Shown: positions 17,741 through 27,718 of the stretch, in pieces
How positions within the stretch are numbered: position 1 is the first letter of the stretch
How the letters are laid out: the number at the start of each line of letters is the position of its first letter
Origin: Muribaculaceae bacterium
Lineage (GTDB): Bacteria; Bacteroidota; Bacteroidia; Bacteroidales; Muribaculaceae
Direction: 5' to 3'
NCBI GenBank assembly: GCA_028689665.1
Contig: JAQVCR010000005.1
Location: 28,403-92,402 of the forward strand
Length of the DNA stretch: 64,000 bases
Notes under the pieces: generated by a model
Told to the model about the DNA's origin: nothing
What the model saw: only the letters and a program-made list of their open reading frames with translations
The model's database searches: none
Translations under genes and position numbers: made by a program

Positions 17741-19765
17741 ATGTTTAAGAAAATATTTTCAAGAAATAATATACTCAGAGGCATTCTATTCATTGCGTCG
17801 GTAGTAATAATATCTTATTTCTTGCCACGAACCGACAAGTTTGAATATGAATATGAGATGGGAAAGCCATGGAGTTACAGCTTGCTCACAGCACCATTTG
17901 ATATTCCCATCAATCTAGACACAGCAAGTATAAAGCATCTAAAAGACAGCATCGACGCTAATTTTATATCTATATATAAGAGAGATAATGCTGCCACATC
18001 GTCAAGACTAACAAATCTATGGGCAAAATTGGCTGATGTCGTAGCACCCCACACAAACAAATTATTGCTTTATACAGATGTAAAGAATATTTATGACAAT
18101 GGAATAGTAGATAATTCCACCTATCAAAGGGTATTAGAAGGCAAATTACCTCATATAAAATTTGTCGTAGAGAATGTAACTAAGTTATACCCAACCGATA
18201 ATATAGTGTCGGTAAAAGCGGCTTATACCAAGCTCGATTCGATGCATATATCTAATTCGGTATTAATGCGCGATGCCGAAATAGCCGAATTTCTTGTTCC
18301 TAATATAGTAATCGACCAGACATTATCTAAAAAGATGCTCGATGCCGCATATCAAAAAGTTTTGGCACCGATAGGGCTATTGCAAAAAGGCGAGAGAATA
18401 GTAGATAGAGGCGAGAAAATATCGATACAGACCTTTACAATACTTCAGACGTATGAAAGAATGATGACCGACCGGCACAAGACAAGAGAAGAAAGTCATT
18501 ATCCGCTGGTAGGGCAATTGCTTGTGGTAACGATATTAATAGCATCAATGTATGTGTTTTTGAGTATGTTCAGGTGGCGATTTTTTAACGATATGCGTAA
18601 AATGACATTCTTAATGCTTTTATTTACAGCATTTACAGTCTTTGCATTTCTAATATCGAAGCACACAACAAATGGCATCTATGTGATACCCTTTGCAATG
18701 ATACCATTGATTTTCACGATATTCTTCGATTCGCGAACAGCAATGTTTATTCACATATCCGAAGTGTTTGTATGCACCCTAGTTGCCACATTCCCATTAG
18801 AATTTGTATTTCTACAATTTGTGGCAGGTGTAACCGCTATAAACTCGCTAAAAGAATTGTCGAAGCGTGCACAGCTTATTCAATGTGCATTCTTTATATT
18901 TCTTGCTTATAGTATCACATATATCGCACTAGATATAATTAAAGTAGGAAACATAGAAAGTCTAAACTATAGATATTTTGCTTATTTTGGAGTAAATGCA
19001 GTGCTGTTATCGTTTACCTACGTTTTTATTTTCATCATAGAGAAAATGTTTGGATTCATATCTACCGTAACACTCGTAGAGCTTTCGGATGTAAATAATA
19101 AATTGTTGCGAGAATTATCGGAAGAGTGTCCCGGAACATTTCAGCATTCACTTCAGGTAGCAAATTTAGCAGCCGAGGCAGCTAGAAAGGTCAATGCCAA
19201 CGTGCAATTAGTGAGAGCAGGAGCGCTGTATCACGATATTGGCAAGTTAAGCAACCCGGCATTCTTCACCGAGAATCAACATGGCGTTAATCCCCATGAG
19301 CCAATAACACCCGAACAGAGTGCAAAGATTGTTATCAACCATGTGTATGATGGCTTAAAACTAGCAGAAAAAGAAAAGTTGCCGGGAGTAATCCGAGAAT
19401 TTATAAGTCAACACCACGGTCGAGGCAAGGCAAAATTTTTCTATACCATTGCTTGTAACAATAGCGAAACCGGCGATGTCGATGTAGCACAGTTTACGTA
19501 TCCCGGACCTAATCCACAGACAAAAGAGACAGCAATAATGATGATGGCAGATGCCACAGAAGCCGCATCAAGAAGTCTTACCGACCATACCGAGAAATCT
19601 ATTACCGACTTGGTGAATAAAATTATCAATTCACAGATTTCAGATGGTCTGCTAGAAGATTCGCCATTGAGCTTTAGAGATGTAAACTTAATAAAGCAGA
19701 CATTTGTGGATAGATTAAAGACAATCTATCACACGCGAATATCCTATCCCGAATTAAATAAATAA
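17741..19765 (+). CDS. pgpH: 7TM-HD family protein, PgpH-type c-di-AMP phosphodiesterase
   Basis: A 674-residue membrane enzyme expected to hydrolyse cyclic di-AMP. A first helix (about residues 12-30) precedes an extracytoplasmic 7TMR-HDED domain (about 31-250). A seven-helix membrane block runs from about 255 to 435. The cytoplasmic HD domain begins near FQHSLQVANLAAEAARKV and has His498-Asp499 in YHDIGKLSNPAFF, with further metal-binding histidines in NHVYDG and SQHHGRG. This matches PgpH of Listeria and YqfF-type proteins. The symbol is by homology; activity in this phylum is inferred. Close linkage to rel is notable because ppGpp inhibits this enzyme class in Listeria. Confidence 0.88.
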   Translation: MFKKIFSRNNILRGILFIASVVIISYFLPRTDKFEYEYEMGKPWSYSLLTAPFDIPINLDTASIKHLKDSIDANFISIYKRDNAATSSRLTNLWAKLADVVAPHTNKLLLYTDVKNIYDNGIVDNSTYQRVLEGKLPHIKFVVENVTKLYPTDNIVSVKAAYTKLDSMHISNSVLMRDAEIAEFLVPNIVIDQTLSKKMLDAAYQKVLAPIGLLQKGERIVDRGEKISIQTFTILQTYERMMTDRHKTREESHYPLVGQLLVVTILIASMYVFLSMFRWRFFNDMRKMTFLMLLFTAFTVFAFLISKHTTNGIYVIPFAMIPLIFTIFFDSRTAMFIHISEVFVCTLVATFPLEFVFLQFVAGVTAINSLKELSKRAQLIQCAFFIFLAYSITYIALDIIKVGNIESLNYRYFAYFGVNAVLLSFTYVFIFIIEKMFGFISTVTLVELSDVNNKLLRELSEECPGTFQHSLQVANLAAEAARKVNANVQLVRAGALYHDIGKLSNPAFFTENQHGVNPHEPITPEQSAKIVINHVYDGLKLAEKEKLPGVIREFISQHHGRGKAKFFYTIACNNSETGDVDVAQFTYPGPNPQTKETAIMMMADATEAASRSLTDHTEKSITDLVNKIINSQISDGLLEDSPLSFRDVNLIKQTFVDRLKTIYHTRISYPELNK

Positions 19766-19800
19766 AATAGCTAACATAGCGTTAAAAAAAAAGAAGAATT

Positions 19801-20316
19801 ATGGGCGAAATTTTTATGATTATCTTAGGTACTTTGTCGGTTTTTGCCGCTTTGTTCCTAATCTTGAAACCTTATTTACCTCCGGTAATATTTGCTTATC
19901 TGGCATTATGGTTTTTCTATTGGGGTAAAATGGCGTGGTTTTCGCATCAAGACTTCTTAATACTCGGAATAATCACAATTATCTCAACTATAATGGATTT
20001 ATTCCAAGAAGATAAGCAAAATCACAAGTTTTTAGCGTCCTTATATATGCTGGTCGGAGCAATATGTGGAGCATTAATAGGGTCGGTTTTGAATTTCGTT
20101 CTGCTCATAGTTTTATGTTCTATTGGTGTTGCTTTAGGAATGTTTGTTTATGCTAAAACTCCTTTATCGGGCAAAACGCAATTTTCGTATTCCGCATTAT
20201 TTCAGTATTTTTGCGCACAAGGACTTCGCATTATCATTGTAGTTTCAATGATAGGTTTGGTTTTTGGCTCTTATATAGCCACAAATGCAAGCGGTGAGCT
20301 CCTTTATATTTATTAG
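19801..20316 (+). CDS. Small polytopic membrane protein of unknown function
   Basis: A 171-residue, strongly hydrophobic protein with about five or six predicted helices (for example residues 5-23, 28-44, 51-66, 79-112 and 138-160). I do not recognise the family; a DUF456-like membrane protein is possible but unsupported. It starts 35 bases after pgpH and ends 11 bases before the DUF4919 gene, so all may share a transcript. No charged or metal-binding motif suggests an enzymatic role. Confidence 0.7.
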   Translation: MGEIFMIILGTLSVFAALFLILKPYLPPVIFAYLALWFFYWGKMAWFSHQDFLILGIITIISTIMDLFQEDKQNHKFLASLYMLVGAICGALIGSVLNFVLLIVLCSIGVALGMFVYAKTPLSGKTQFSYSALFQYFCAQGLRIIIVVSMIGLVFGSYIATNASGELLYIY

Positions 20317-20327
20317 AAATATTGATA

Positions 20328-21029
20328 ATGAACAAATTCACAAGCAGCATATTATTCATTCTTGTGTCGTTAGTGTCTTTTACCCTCACGGCACAGAAGA
20401 TAACCGTAGCAAAGCCCGATTTTAGTAAAATCAAAGAGGATACCTTTAATCCCGAATCTAATTATTACTTTCCCAAGTTGTTGACACTCTATCAGAGTAA
20501 CGACACAGTGATGAAAGTAGAAGATTATCGCCATTTATATTTCGGCTATATGTTTCAAGATGATTATAATCCTTATCGTAAGTCGAAGTATTCCGATATT
20601 ATTGAGCCTTTATATTACAAGAATAAGCATACAGTAGCCGAGAGCGATACAATAATGAAATATGCCGAGTTGTCGTTAGCCGATAATCCATTCGACTTGC
20701 TACAAATGAATTACTATATAATTGCGCTAAAAGAAAAACGCAAAAATGCTCGAGCTTCCATTTGGCAGTATCGTCTTAATCATCTAGTTGAGGCTATAAT
20801 ATCGTCGGGTAACGGAACAGAGGAACAGCCATGGTATGTTATTTCGCCAGCTCACGAATATAATCTACTCAACTTTATGGATCTTGTAGCTACGGGGCAT
20901 GAGTCGGTCGATGGCAACATTGATTATATCAAAGTAAATAAGAAAAACGCAAAGACTCCCGCCGGCTACTACTTCGATGTGTCGCGAGTGCTTGAAACGT
21001 ACAATAGAAAATTTCTTGAAACGAAATAA
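20328..21029 (+). CDS. DUF4919 family exported protein
   Basis: A 233-residue protein with a signal peptide (MNKFTSSILFILVSLVSFTLTAQ). The ATG at 20328 is preferred over the in-frame TTG at 20322. The segment DYRHLYFGYMFQDDYNPYRKSKYSD is what I associate with DUF4919, a Bacteroidetes family without a known function. It follows the small membrane protein by 11 bases and is closed by a weak hairpin. No catalytic residues stand out. Confidence 0.75.
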   Translation: MNKFTSSILFILVSLVSFTLTAQKITVAKPDFSKIKEDTFNPESNYYFPKLLTLYQSNDTVMKVEDYRHLYFGYMFQDDYNPYRKSKYSDIIEPLYYKNKHTVAESDTIMKYAELSLADNPFDLLQMNYYIIALKEKRKNARASIWQYRLNHLVEAIISSGNGTEEQPWYVISPAHEYNLLNFMDLVATGHESVDGNIDYIKVNKKNAKTPAGYYFDVSRVLETYNRKFLETK

Positions 21030-21035
21030 GAATCT

Positions 21036-21065
21036 TGAGAAAATCGGGTAATACCGGCTTTTTCT
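21036..21065 (+). terminator. Terminator-like hairpin after DUF4919 gene
   Basis: GAAAATCGG and CCGGCTTTTTC flank the loop GTAATA, with one mismatch, and end in a T run. Confidence 0.55.
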
Positions 21066-21097
21066 ATAATTAGGGCTATGAAGAAAGATAATAGTTA

Positions 21098-21460
21098 TTA
21101 GTCTTTTGAAATGAGTCCAAGCTTAATCTTATACAGAGTACGCTCTTCTATCAATTCTTCAATTCTGTTATCTTTCTGGCGAATTATTTCAAGAAGATTT
21201 TCGACTTCTTGATTTTCGCTAATTGCAACGGGAGCGGGTGAATCTTTTTTCATTTCGCCTTGTCCGGTTAACAACCATTCAGAACTTAGCCAATCAAATG
21301 TTTGAATAATTTTTAATATCAAGTCATATCCCGGCTTGTTCCTTCGTTGTACCACTATACCCCGAATTGTCTGATCATTAACACCTATTTTGCGAGCAAA
21401 AGATGATACGGTTAATCCTTCGTTGCTGATAATTGTTTGGATACGATCTATTATGTTCAT
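21098..21460 (-). CDS. XRE-family helix-turn-helix regulator
   Basis: A 120-residue DNA-binding protein. Residues 4-65 hold the helix-turn-helix (RIQTIISNEGLTVSSFARKIGVNDQTIRGIVVQRRNKPGYDLILKII). A segment FDWLSSEWLLTGQGEM follows, as in many phage-CI-like Bacteroides regulators. The C-terminal 45 residues are a likely coiled coil (ENLLEIIRQKDNRIEELIEERTLY) for dimerisation. No peptidase or receiver domain is present. It is divergent from the broken surface lipoprotein gene, with an inverted repeat in between, so it may control that gene or itself. No phage genes are nearby. Confidence 0.85.
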   Translation of the reverse strand: MNIIDRIQTIISNEGLTVSSFARKIGVNDQTIRGIVVQRRNKPGYDLILKIIQTFDWLSSEWLLTGQGEMKKDSPAPVAISENQEVENLLEIIRQKDNRIEELIEERTLYKIKLGLISKD

Positions 21461-21511
21461 AAATAAATTATAATTTTGCCAACAAATACATTGAAATATA
21501 AATAAATGTGT

Positions 21512-21572
21512 GATATTTGCACAGAATTCTATCTCTATTATGCGCTAAGGTAGTAAAAACTGCGCAAATATG
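21512..21572. promoter_or_regulatory. Inverted repeat with divergent near-consensus -7 boxes
   Basis: ATATTTGC (21513-21520) and GCAAATAT (21564-21571) are perfect inverted copies 43 bases apart. Each arm is one base short of TAnnTTTG, reading outward toward the XRE gene and inward toward the lipoprotein gene. It may contain two divergent promoters, or operator sites of the XRE protein. Confidence 0.35.
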
Positions 21573-21673
21573 TGGAATTGTTGAACAGTTTTAAATATAA
21601 AATAACAAAATTATAATTTAACAGCGGATAAAAATAGAGTTTTTTACCAATATATTATTAATTAAATTCTTTA

Positions 21674-24459
21674 ATGTTTATAAAAAAACGTTTATCAAGG
21701 TAACTATTTTGTGTGCATTAGCATTTTCAACGCCGTTCACTTTCGTTAGTTGTAAAGACTACGATAGTGATATTTCGAGGATAGATAATGTTGACACAGA
21801 ATTAACCAAACAGGTTTCTGCGCTACAGACAGCTTTAGATGCCACAAAGGCAGAAGCAGCAAAGAAAGCAGCCGATGAGGCAATTACTGCAGCTAATTCA
21901 GCCCAAGCGCAGGCAGAACTAGCAAAGCAAGCTGCAGCTGATGCAAAAGCAGCCGCCATAAAAGAGGCACAAAAGCTAATGGAAGGAGTGGCAACACAAG
22001 AAGATCTCAAAGCTCTTGCTAGTACAGTAGAAGGTATTGAAAAAGATCTTAATAAATTGTCTGCCGAAGTAGATGCACTTATTAAGTACAATCAAGCTTT
22101 AGATATTCAGTTAAAAGCTCTTGAAGAGTTTAAGACTTTAGTTACAACTAAACTTGTTGGTATCTAGGGTCGGATTACAACCATTACTTCAAATATCACA
22201 AATCTTGAAAAAGAGATTCGTGAATTTAAAACGACAATGGCATCTAAGACCGATCTTGATGATGCTATTAAAGAATTATCTAAGAAAATTGAAGGCAATG
22301 TAAATACTATTAATGGTGTTTTATCGCATCGTTTGACAAGTGTTACTTTAGTTCCATCTGTATATGTAGATGGTATTCCATCTATTGTATTCTCTTCGGC
22401 TAATTATACTCCAATGGTATTAAACGCAAGTACACACGTGCTAGAGCCTGTAAAAGGTGCTACTGCTGTAATTGTCTCTAATGAATCGACAGAAGCAAAA
22501 TTCCGTTTAAATCCAGCAACTGTAACTAAAAATGATATTAAATGGGATAAAATAGCTTTTGCTAACGATCGTGCTCAAGCTCGTTCAACATCAGATACAC
22601 CAGTAAAAGCAACGGCTAGTGATATTTCCGAAGGTATATTGACGGTGAAAGCAACAAAAGCTGTTTCAACATCTTTAAAGGGGGACAAAGATTTCTGGAT
22701 TGTAGCACTTCGTGTGCCTCTATCAATTAAAGATAAAGACGGAAATGAAGATCCTACTTATACTACAGATGATGCTGTTGTTTACTCATAATATGTAAGA
22801 ATAGTTGAAGATGAGTTCCAACCTAAGATTGCCAAGGCTGGTGCGCTTGTATATGAGAATAATAATTTTAATGATTACAATACTGTATACAAATCAGCAA
22901 CTGGATTACAAATCACCACATCTATTCCTTATAGCGAAGTAACAGACTTGTCTAAGTTAGTAGCGGGTTGGAGTATTCCGGAAGCATCAGATAAAGGTTG
23001 CGCAATGACTGTTGAACAACTTGCTGAATATGGTTTAAAATTAGAATTTGCAAAGGGGTCAAATTCTTATGTGTTAGGTGCATAGAGTACTAATCAACAA
23101 GAATTTATTGACGTTACTTCAGGAGGACTTGTAACTCCACAAGCTCCGGGTGGAAGTGTTAAGTTTGCTACTGCCGCTATTGATAAACAGCCAATAATCA
23201 CAGTTAAATTAGTTGACGTAAAACATGGAAACAAACTTGTAGATCAACGTTTCTTTAAGGTTCTTATTACAAAGGCTGCGCTTACTCCAATAATTATTAA
23301 TGACGCTGATGGCTCTGAAATTTATAAAGCTAATGTAACTTTGACTTCAGACACTTATTTAAGCGAAGTTGGAACAAATTCTTTAGCTTTATCTTGGGAA
23401 AAGATGTCTACTTATGTTTATTCAAATAGTAACGTTAAGTTAAGTAAAGATGAATTTAACAAGGTATATACTTTGTTCTCATATGAAGGAACAGGTAAGC
23501 TAATTAATAATACAGATGCTTCATCTGTTGCTGGAACAAATGCAATTAGATGGGAACTAACTCCTGAAGATGTAGGAACAATTAGTGCTACAACAAATAC
23601 AAAAGATGTATACGTAAAAGCTATATTCACCGATCCAAACGGAATAAAAGCTCCTATCCATATCACATTTAAAGCAACTGTTAAGATTAATGTTCCTGTG
23701 TGTGTGCCTGCATTGAAGACAAACTGGTATGATAATGATATATTCCCAGTTCTTCCTGCACCATATAAAGCCGGTGAAACATGTACATATAACAATAACT
23801 TATGGTTAGGATTCAACTATGGCAATGGTATATTGGTATCGGGTAATATGTTGTCGGGAGGACTTGATAATGGTTCTGCTTGGGATCTTCAATTTGCTAT
23901 GAATGCCATAAACGGTTACACATCTTATACTGGAACAGAACCGGCAGATAAAGCAGGTTATAACCTAAGCAAGAACGGAACGGCCGTAGCATCTCTCGCA
24001 TGGAATGCAGGTCATAGTCAATGGGGCGCTTATGCACTCGATAAGAGTACAAATGTAGTTCTTGAGAACAATAGCGATGCAATTGCTTTACTTAATCCTA
24101 TCGGCGCAACAAAAAATATTAAGAGCGTGAAGATGGGTATCTGGGTTAAGATTAACAAATGGAATACACGTAATGTTAAGTCGTATTACTTGCAGTTTAT
24201 TGAACCACTTAAGATTACAAACACTTTGTCGGAAGGGAAATCATTTACAGATATGGGAACTAATCCAAGTAAAATTGATCTTGATGATGCATTTGATGTG
24301 AAAGATGCTTATGGTAATACAGTTTCTACTAATGACAAGTTAAAACCATGACAAGCTCCTCTTCCTTCAGCATTGTATAAATATTATGGAGTACGGTCAG
24401 CTGTTTGGGATACTATTGGGTGGCTTTTATTACTGTCGCTCTTAATTAATATGTTTTGA
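21674..24459 (+). pseudogene. Broken surface lipoprotein gene (large Bacteroidales CKDYD-type family)
   Basis: ATG at 21674 is out of frame with the rest. If the run of seven A at 21682-21688 had one more A, it would read MFIKKTFIKVTILCALAF and on to FVSCKDYDSD, a lipoprotein signal of a common Bacteroidales surface family. The single remaining frame then stays open to 24459 except for TAG 22165, TAA 22789, TAG 23083 and TGA 24349. The protein would have an Ala/Gln-rich coiled coil (residues about 45-150) and then beta-rich domains. The ending looks degraded. T-ending codons (GCT, ATT, GAT) are commoner than in neighbouring genes, suggesting past high expression or transfer. S-layer-like function is speculation. 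Confidence 0.8.
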
Positions 24460-24685
24460 TATTCCATTTTATTTCAAATCTATATAATTGTCAAGTTAAT
24501 AAAGTTAGCTTTTCTTAGAATTATAATATATAATTCAATACAAAAAATAATTGTATTTGCTTTCGTATTTCTTTGTTAAAGATAGTAACTTATTTTTTTT
24601 CAAAACAAATTTATGTTTTAGGAAAATGACCAATTTGCAAGGAATAATCAAATATATGTTTTATTATGGCAACGAAATAAGAATG

Positions 24686-26200
24686 CTATTGCATTATTTC
24701 TTTGATTGCCAATCCGATATTATCAACAATATCGCTGGCTATCATACCGAAATTTCCATTTTTTCGTTGAGCCATGTCGCCGGCATATCCGTGAATATAT
24801 GCACCTACCACAGCACTGACTTCGGGCTTGTAGCCTTGAGCCACAAGCGAGCCAATAATACCGGTAAGCGCATCGCCACTACCAGCAGTAGCCATACCCG
24901 AATTGCCACTATTATTAATGTATATTTTCCCGTCGGGGCGAATTGTCATTGTATGATGTCCTTTAAGCACAATTATAATGTTATAATAACGCGATACTTC
25001 GAGAGCTTTCTTTACTCGCATCTCATCGGTATAAAAGTCGCCAAAGAGACGGTCGAATTCTTTAGCGTGAGGCGTAATAATCGACATTATCGGTAAGTTG
25101 TTTAGCAGAGCCGGCTTCTGAGCGATGCAATTAAGAGCATCGGCATCGAGGATGCAAGGCGATTGAGAGCTAGTAAGGAATTTTTCGAGAGCCGCTACCG
25201 TGTAAGGGTTTGTTCCAAGTCCCGGTCCTATTGCAATTGCGCTATAATTATGTTTTAAGTCGATGTCGGTAACAATAATATCGTGTTTATCGGCATCATA
25301 AATAGCTTCGGGTATCGAGCTTTGGATCGGCATCATACCACAACGCGGGGCATGAACATTGACAATTCCACAACCTGAGCGAGCAGCGGCTCGAGCCGAA
25401 ATAATAGCAGCACCCATCATACCATAGCTGCCGGCAACAAGCATAAGGCTGCCAAAGTCGTATTTGTTAGCAAAATCTTTTCGTTTGCGAAGCACTTTTT
25501 TTACATCGCTTTTCTCGACGAGATAGAAATTAGAAGGCGTATTCTTTATAGCGTCTTGGCTTAATTCGATATCTAGTACTTTCCATTCACCCACAAATTC
25601 GGCATTCTCGGCAAAGAAGAACGACAAGCGAGAGAATTGGAGCGAAAGAGTGAGGTTTGCGTTAACAATATTGTTGCGAATATTTTCGCTGTTCCATTCG
25701 CCGAAAAGCCCCGAAGGCATATCGATAGAAATAATGAAAGCTCCACTTTCGTTAATATATCTCACAAGAGAAGTGAATCCCCCTTTAAGTGGTTCACGAA
25801 GACCGGAGCCGAAAAGCCCGTCAATAACAAGGTCGTCTTTAGACAGATAAGGAGGGTTGAACTCGTTAATAATTTCGGTGAAGTCGATTTCGCCTAAAGC
25901 GAAAAGTCGTTCTTTATTTTGAGTACATTCTTTAGAAAGCTTTCCACCTCCGATATTGAAAAGAAAAATCTCGACAGTGTATCCCTGCTCGATAAGCATT
26001 CGAGCGACAGCAAGTGCATCGCCTCCGTTATTACCCGGACCGGCAAAAACGACAATTCGTTTATTCAGCAGCCAGCGACTAATAATCTCACAAGCGATAG
26101 CCGAGGAGGCGCGTTCCATCAGATTAATAGGGGTGATAGGTTCCTTCTCGATAGTAGTCTTTTCGATAGTTTTAATATCTGAAGTAGAAAATATTTTCAT
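24686..26200 (-). CDS. nnrDE: Bifunctional NAD(P)H-hydrate epimerase/dehydratase
   Basis: A metabolite-repair enzyme that rescues damaged NAD(P)H hydrates. The 504-residue protein fuses an N-terminal YjeF_N epimerase (about 1-215; motif GPGNNGGDALAVARML) with a C-terminal ribokinase-like ADP/ATP-dependent dehydratase (about 230-500; VAGSYGMMGAAIISARAAARSGCGIV, AIGPGLGTNPYT, and the catalytic-region GNSGMATAGSGDALTGIIGS). Full length for the fused form. It has a minus-strand -7 box at 26261-26254. The 24460-24685 gap downstream is AT-rich with no visible terminator. The identification is secure. Confidence 0.95.
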   Translation of the reverse strand: MKIFSTSDIKTIEKTTIEKEPITPINLMERASSAIACEIISRWLLNKRIVVFAGPGNNGGDALAVARMLIEQGYTVEIFLFNIGGGKLSKECTQNKERLFALGEIDFTEIINEFNPPYLSKDDLVIDGLFGSGLREPLKGGFTSLVRYINESGAFIISIDMPSGLFGEWNSENIRNNIVNANLTLSLQFSRLSFFFAENAEFVGEWKVLDIELSQDAIKNTPSNFYLVEKSDVKKVLRKRKDFANKYDFGSLMLVAGSYGMMGAAIISARAAARSGCGIVNVHAPRCGMMPIQSSIPEAIYDADKHDIIVTDIDLKHNYSAIAIGPGLGTNPYTVAALEKFLTSSQSPCILDADALNCIAQKPALLNNLPIMSIITPHAKEFDRLFGDFYTDEMRVKKALEVSRYYNIIIVLKGHHTMTIRPDGKIYINNSGNSGMATAGSGDALTGIIGSLVAQGYKPEVSAVVGAYIHGYAGDMAQRKNGNFGMIASDIVDNIGLAIKEIMQ

Positions 26201-26253
26201 TTCCGATTGTTCTTACAAAAGTCTAACAACAAAATAATTTTTATTACGCAATG

Positions 26254-26261
26254 CAAAGGTA
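26254..26261 (-). promoter_or_regulatory. -7 box of nnrDE
   Basis: TACCTTTG on the minus strand, 53 bases upstream of the start. Confidence 0.6.
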
Positions 26262-26398
26262 ATCTTTTTTAAATAAAATCGAATTAAAAAGGATAATACA
26301 TAGAGTAAATTCTTCCTTAAAGTGAATTAAAATGTTAATAAATTGTAACAGATTGGACGTTATAGAACATATATGTGAATTAGACAATGAAGTTTTCT

Positions 26399-26406
26399 TA
26401 CCTTTG
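26399..26406 (+). promoter_or_regulatory. -7 box of hpt
   Basis: TACCTTTG ends at 26406. It overlaps the in-frame GTG at 26406, which therefore cannot be the start; the ATG at 26424 is used. Confidence 0.7.
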
Positions 26407-26423
26407 TGCAAGAATATATCGTA

Positions 26424-26972
26424 ATGGAAAAGGTTACTTTTAAAGGGCTTTCTTTCGAGCCTTATATAAAAAATGAAGAAATTCAGAAAGAAGTAAAGCG
26501 AGTTGCCGCCGAAATCACAAAAGATTGTGAAGGTGAATCTCCAATATTTTTGTGCGTATTAAACGGTGCTTTTGTGTTTGCTGCCGATTTGTTTCGAGAA
26601 GTAGATAATCGAGAAGCAGAAATAACGTTTATACGTTATAAGTCTTATCAAGGCACCTCAACGACAGGAGAAGTAAAAGAAATCTTGGGGCTACACGAAG
26701 ATATTGAAGGGCGTACAGTGATAATCGTAGAGGATATAGTGGATACCGGCACCACAGCGTCGCAACTAATAGCCTCGCTCGGAGTGAGAAAGCCAAAGGC
26801 TATAAAGCTAGCGACACTATTGTTTAAGCCCGATTCGCTATCAACCGATATAAAGCCCGACTATGTGTGTTTCAATATACCATCTAAGTTTATTCTTGGT
26901 TATGGACTCGATATTGACGGGTTGGCAAGGAATTTGAAAGATATTTATGTTTTGAGCAATGATTCGGAATAA
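26424..26972 (+). CDS. hpt: Hypoxanthine phosphoribosyltransferase
   Basis: Purine salvage enzyme joining hypoxanthine or guanine to PRPP. The 182-residue length is normal. The PRPP loop is [17 protein letters not shown] (residues about 98-114), preceded by the flexible-loop region [44 protein letters not shown] is the characteristic C-terminal block. The start at 26424 is fixed by the promoter position. adk follows on the same strand after about 100 bases that contain a hairpin. Confidence 0.95.
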   Translation: MEKVTFKGLSFEPYIKNEEIQKEVKRVAAEITKDCEGESPIFLCVLNGAFVFAADLFREVDNREAEITFIRYKSYQGTSTTGEVKEILGLHEDIEGRTVIIVEDIVDTGTTASQLIASLGVRKPKAIKLATLLFKPDSLSTDIKPDYVCFNIPSKFILGYGLDIDGLARNLKDIYVLSNDSE

Positions 26973-26993
26973 CATTGCTTAATTAAAATATAG

Positions 26994-27025
26994 AATAGCA
27001 TATTTATTAATTTAGATATGCTATT
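26994..27025 (+). terminator. Hairpin between hpt and adk
   Basis: Perfect 10-bp arms AATAGCATAT (26994-27003) and ATATGCTATT (27016-27025) without a strong T run. It is a weak terminator or processing site. It overlaps an in-frame upstream ATG of adk (27018), arguing against that start. Confidence 0.5.
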
Positions 27026-27074
27026 ATTACATTGCAAATGTGCATTTCTACAATTTATCTACAAACGAAATAAA

Positions 27075-27650
27075 ATGTTTAATATTGTTATTTTTGGAGC
27101 TCCCGGTTCCGGGAAAGGTACGCAGAGCGATAACCTAATAAAAAATTACGGGTTGTTCCATATCTCTACGGGAGATGTCCTTCGCGATCACATAAAGCGA
27201 GGAACAGATTTGGGAAAAATTGCCGATAGTTTTATCTCACAAGGACAATTAATTCCAGATGATTTGATGGTAAGCATCTTAGCCAATGTTCTCGATGCAA
27301 ATGAAGAGACAAAAAAAGGTGTGATATTTGATGGCTTTCCACGCACTATCAATCAAGCAAAAGCATTGAAAACAATGCTGGCTGAACGAGGTGCAAAGGT
27401 TAATGTAGTCGTCGGGCTTGAGGTTGATGAAGATGAATTAATCGATCGTCTAATTAAGCGCGGAAAAGAGTCGGGAAGAAGTGATGATAATCTTGAGACA
27501 ATAAAAAAACGTCTTATAGTGTATCATAATCAGACTTCGCCACTACGCGACTATTATATAAGCGAGAAGAAATATCTTAGAGTGCAAGGCACCGGTAGCG
27601 TCGAAGCTATCTTTGCAAATATGAAAGCTGAGATTGACAAATTGTTATAA
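27075..27650 (+). CDS. adk: Adenylate kinase
   Basis: Interconverts ATP plus AMP and two ADP. With the ATG at 27075 the protein is 191 residues and begins MFNIVIFGAPGSGKGTQSDNL, placing the P-loop (GAPGSGKGT) at residues 8-16 as in all family members. The AMP-binding segment HISTGDVLRDHIKRGTDLG and DGFPRTINQA follow. The lid region is short (RGKESGRSDDNLETIKKRL), the short-lid form common in Bacteroidetes. An ATG at 27018 would add 19 residues ahead of the P-loop and lies in a hairpin, so it is rejected. Confidence 0.96.
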   Translation: MFNIVIFGAPGSGKGTQSDNLIKNYGLFHISTGDVLRDHIKRGTDLGKIADSFISQGQLIPDDLMVSILANVLDANEETKKGVIFDGFPRTINQAKALKTMLAERGAKVNVVVGLEVDEDELIDRLIKRGKESGRSDDNLETIKKRLIVYHNQTSPLRDYYISEKKYLRVQGTGSVEAIFANMKAEIDKLL

Positions 27651-27672
27651 TAATATCACAATTCAAAATATT

Positions 27673-27712
27673 AATGAGCTGTCTGATTCGATTCAGATGG
27701 CTCATTTTTTTT
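27673..27712 (+). terminator. Terminator after adk
   Basis: AATGAGCTGTCTGA (27673-27686) pairs with TCAGATGGCTCATT (27693-27706), followed by a run of T. Confidence 0.85.
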
Positions 27713-27718
27713 GTTGTA

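Noticed and set aside
21098..21460. Prophage remnant marked by the CI-like XRE gene
   Set aside because: No integrase, capsid, terminase, tail or attachment-site repeats are nearby, and small XRE regulators are common on chromosomes.
21674..24459. Alternative genetic code (TAG read as Gln), as in some crAss-like phages
   Set aside because: TAA and TGA also interrupt the frame, the start has a frameshift, and neighbouring genes use TAG, TAA and TGA as ordinary stops. A pseudogene is simpler.
24551..25096. Plus-strand open frame of 181 codons opposite nnrDE
   Set aside because: It is antisense to the conserved C-terminal end of NnrDE, has no recognisable domain and no convincing promoter.
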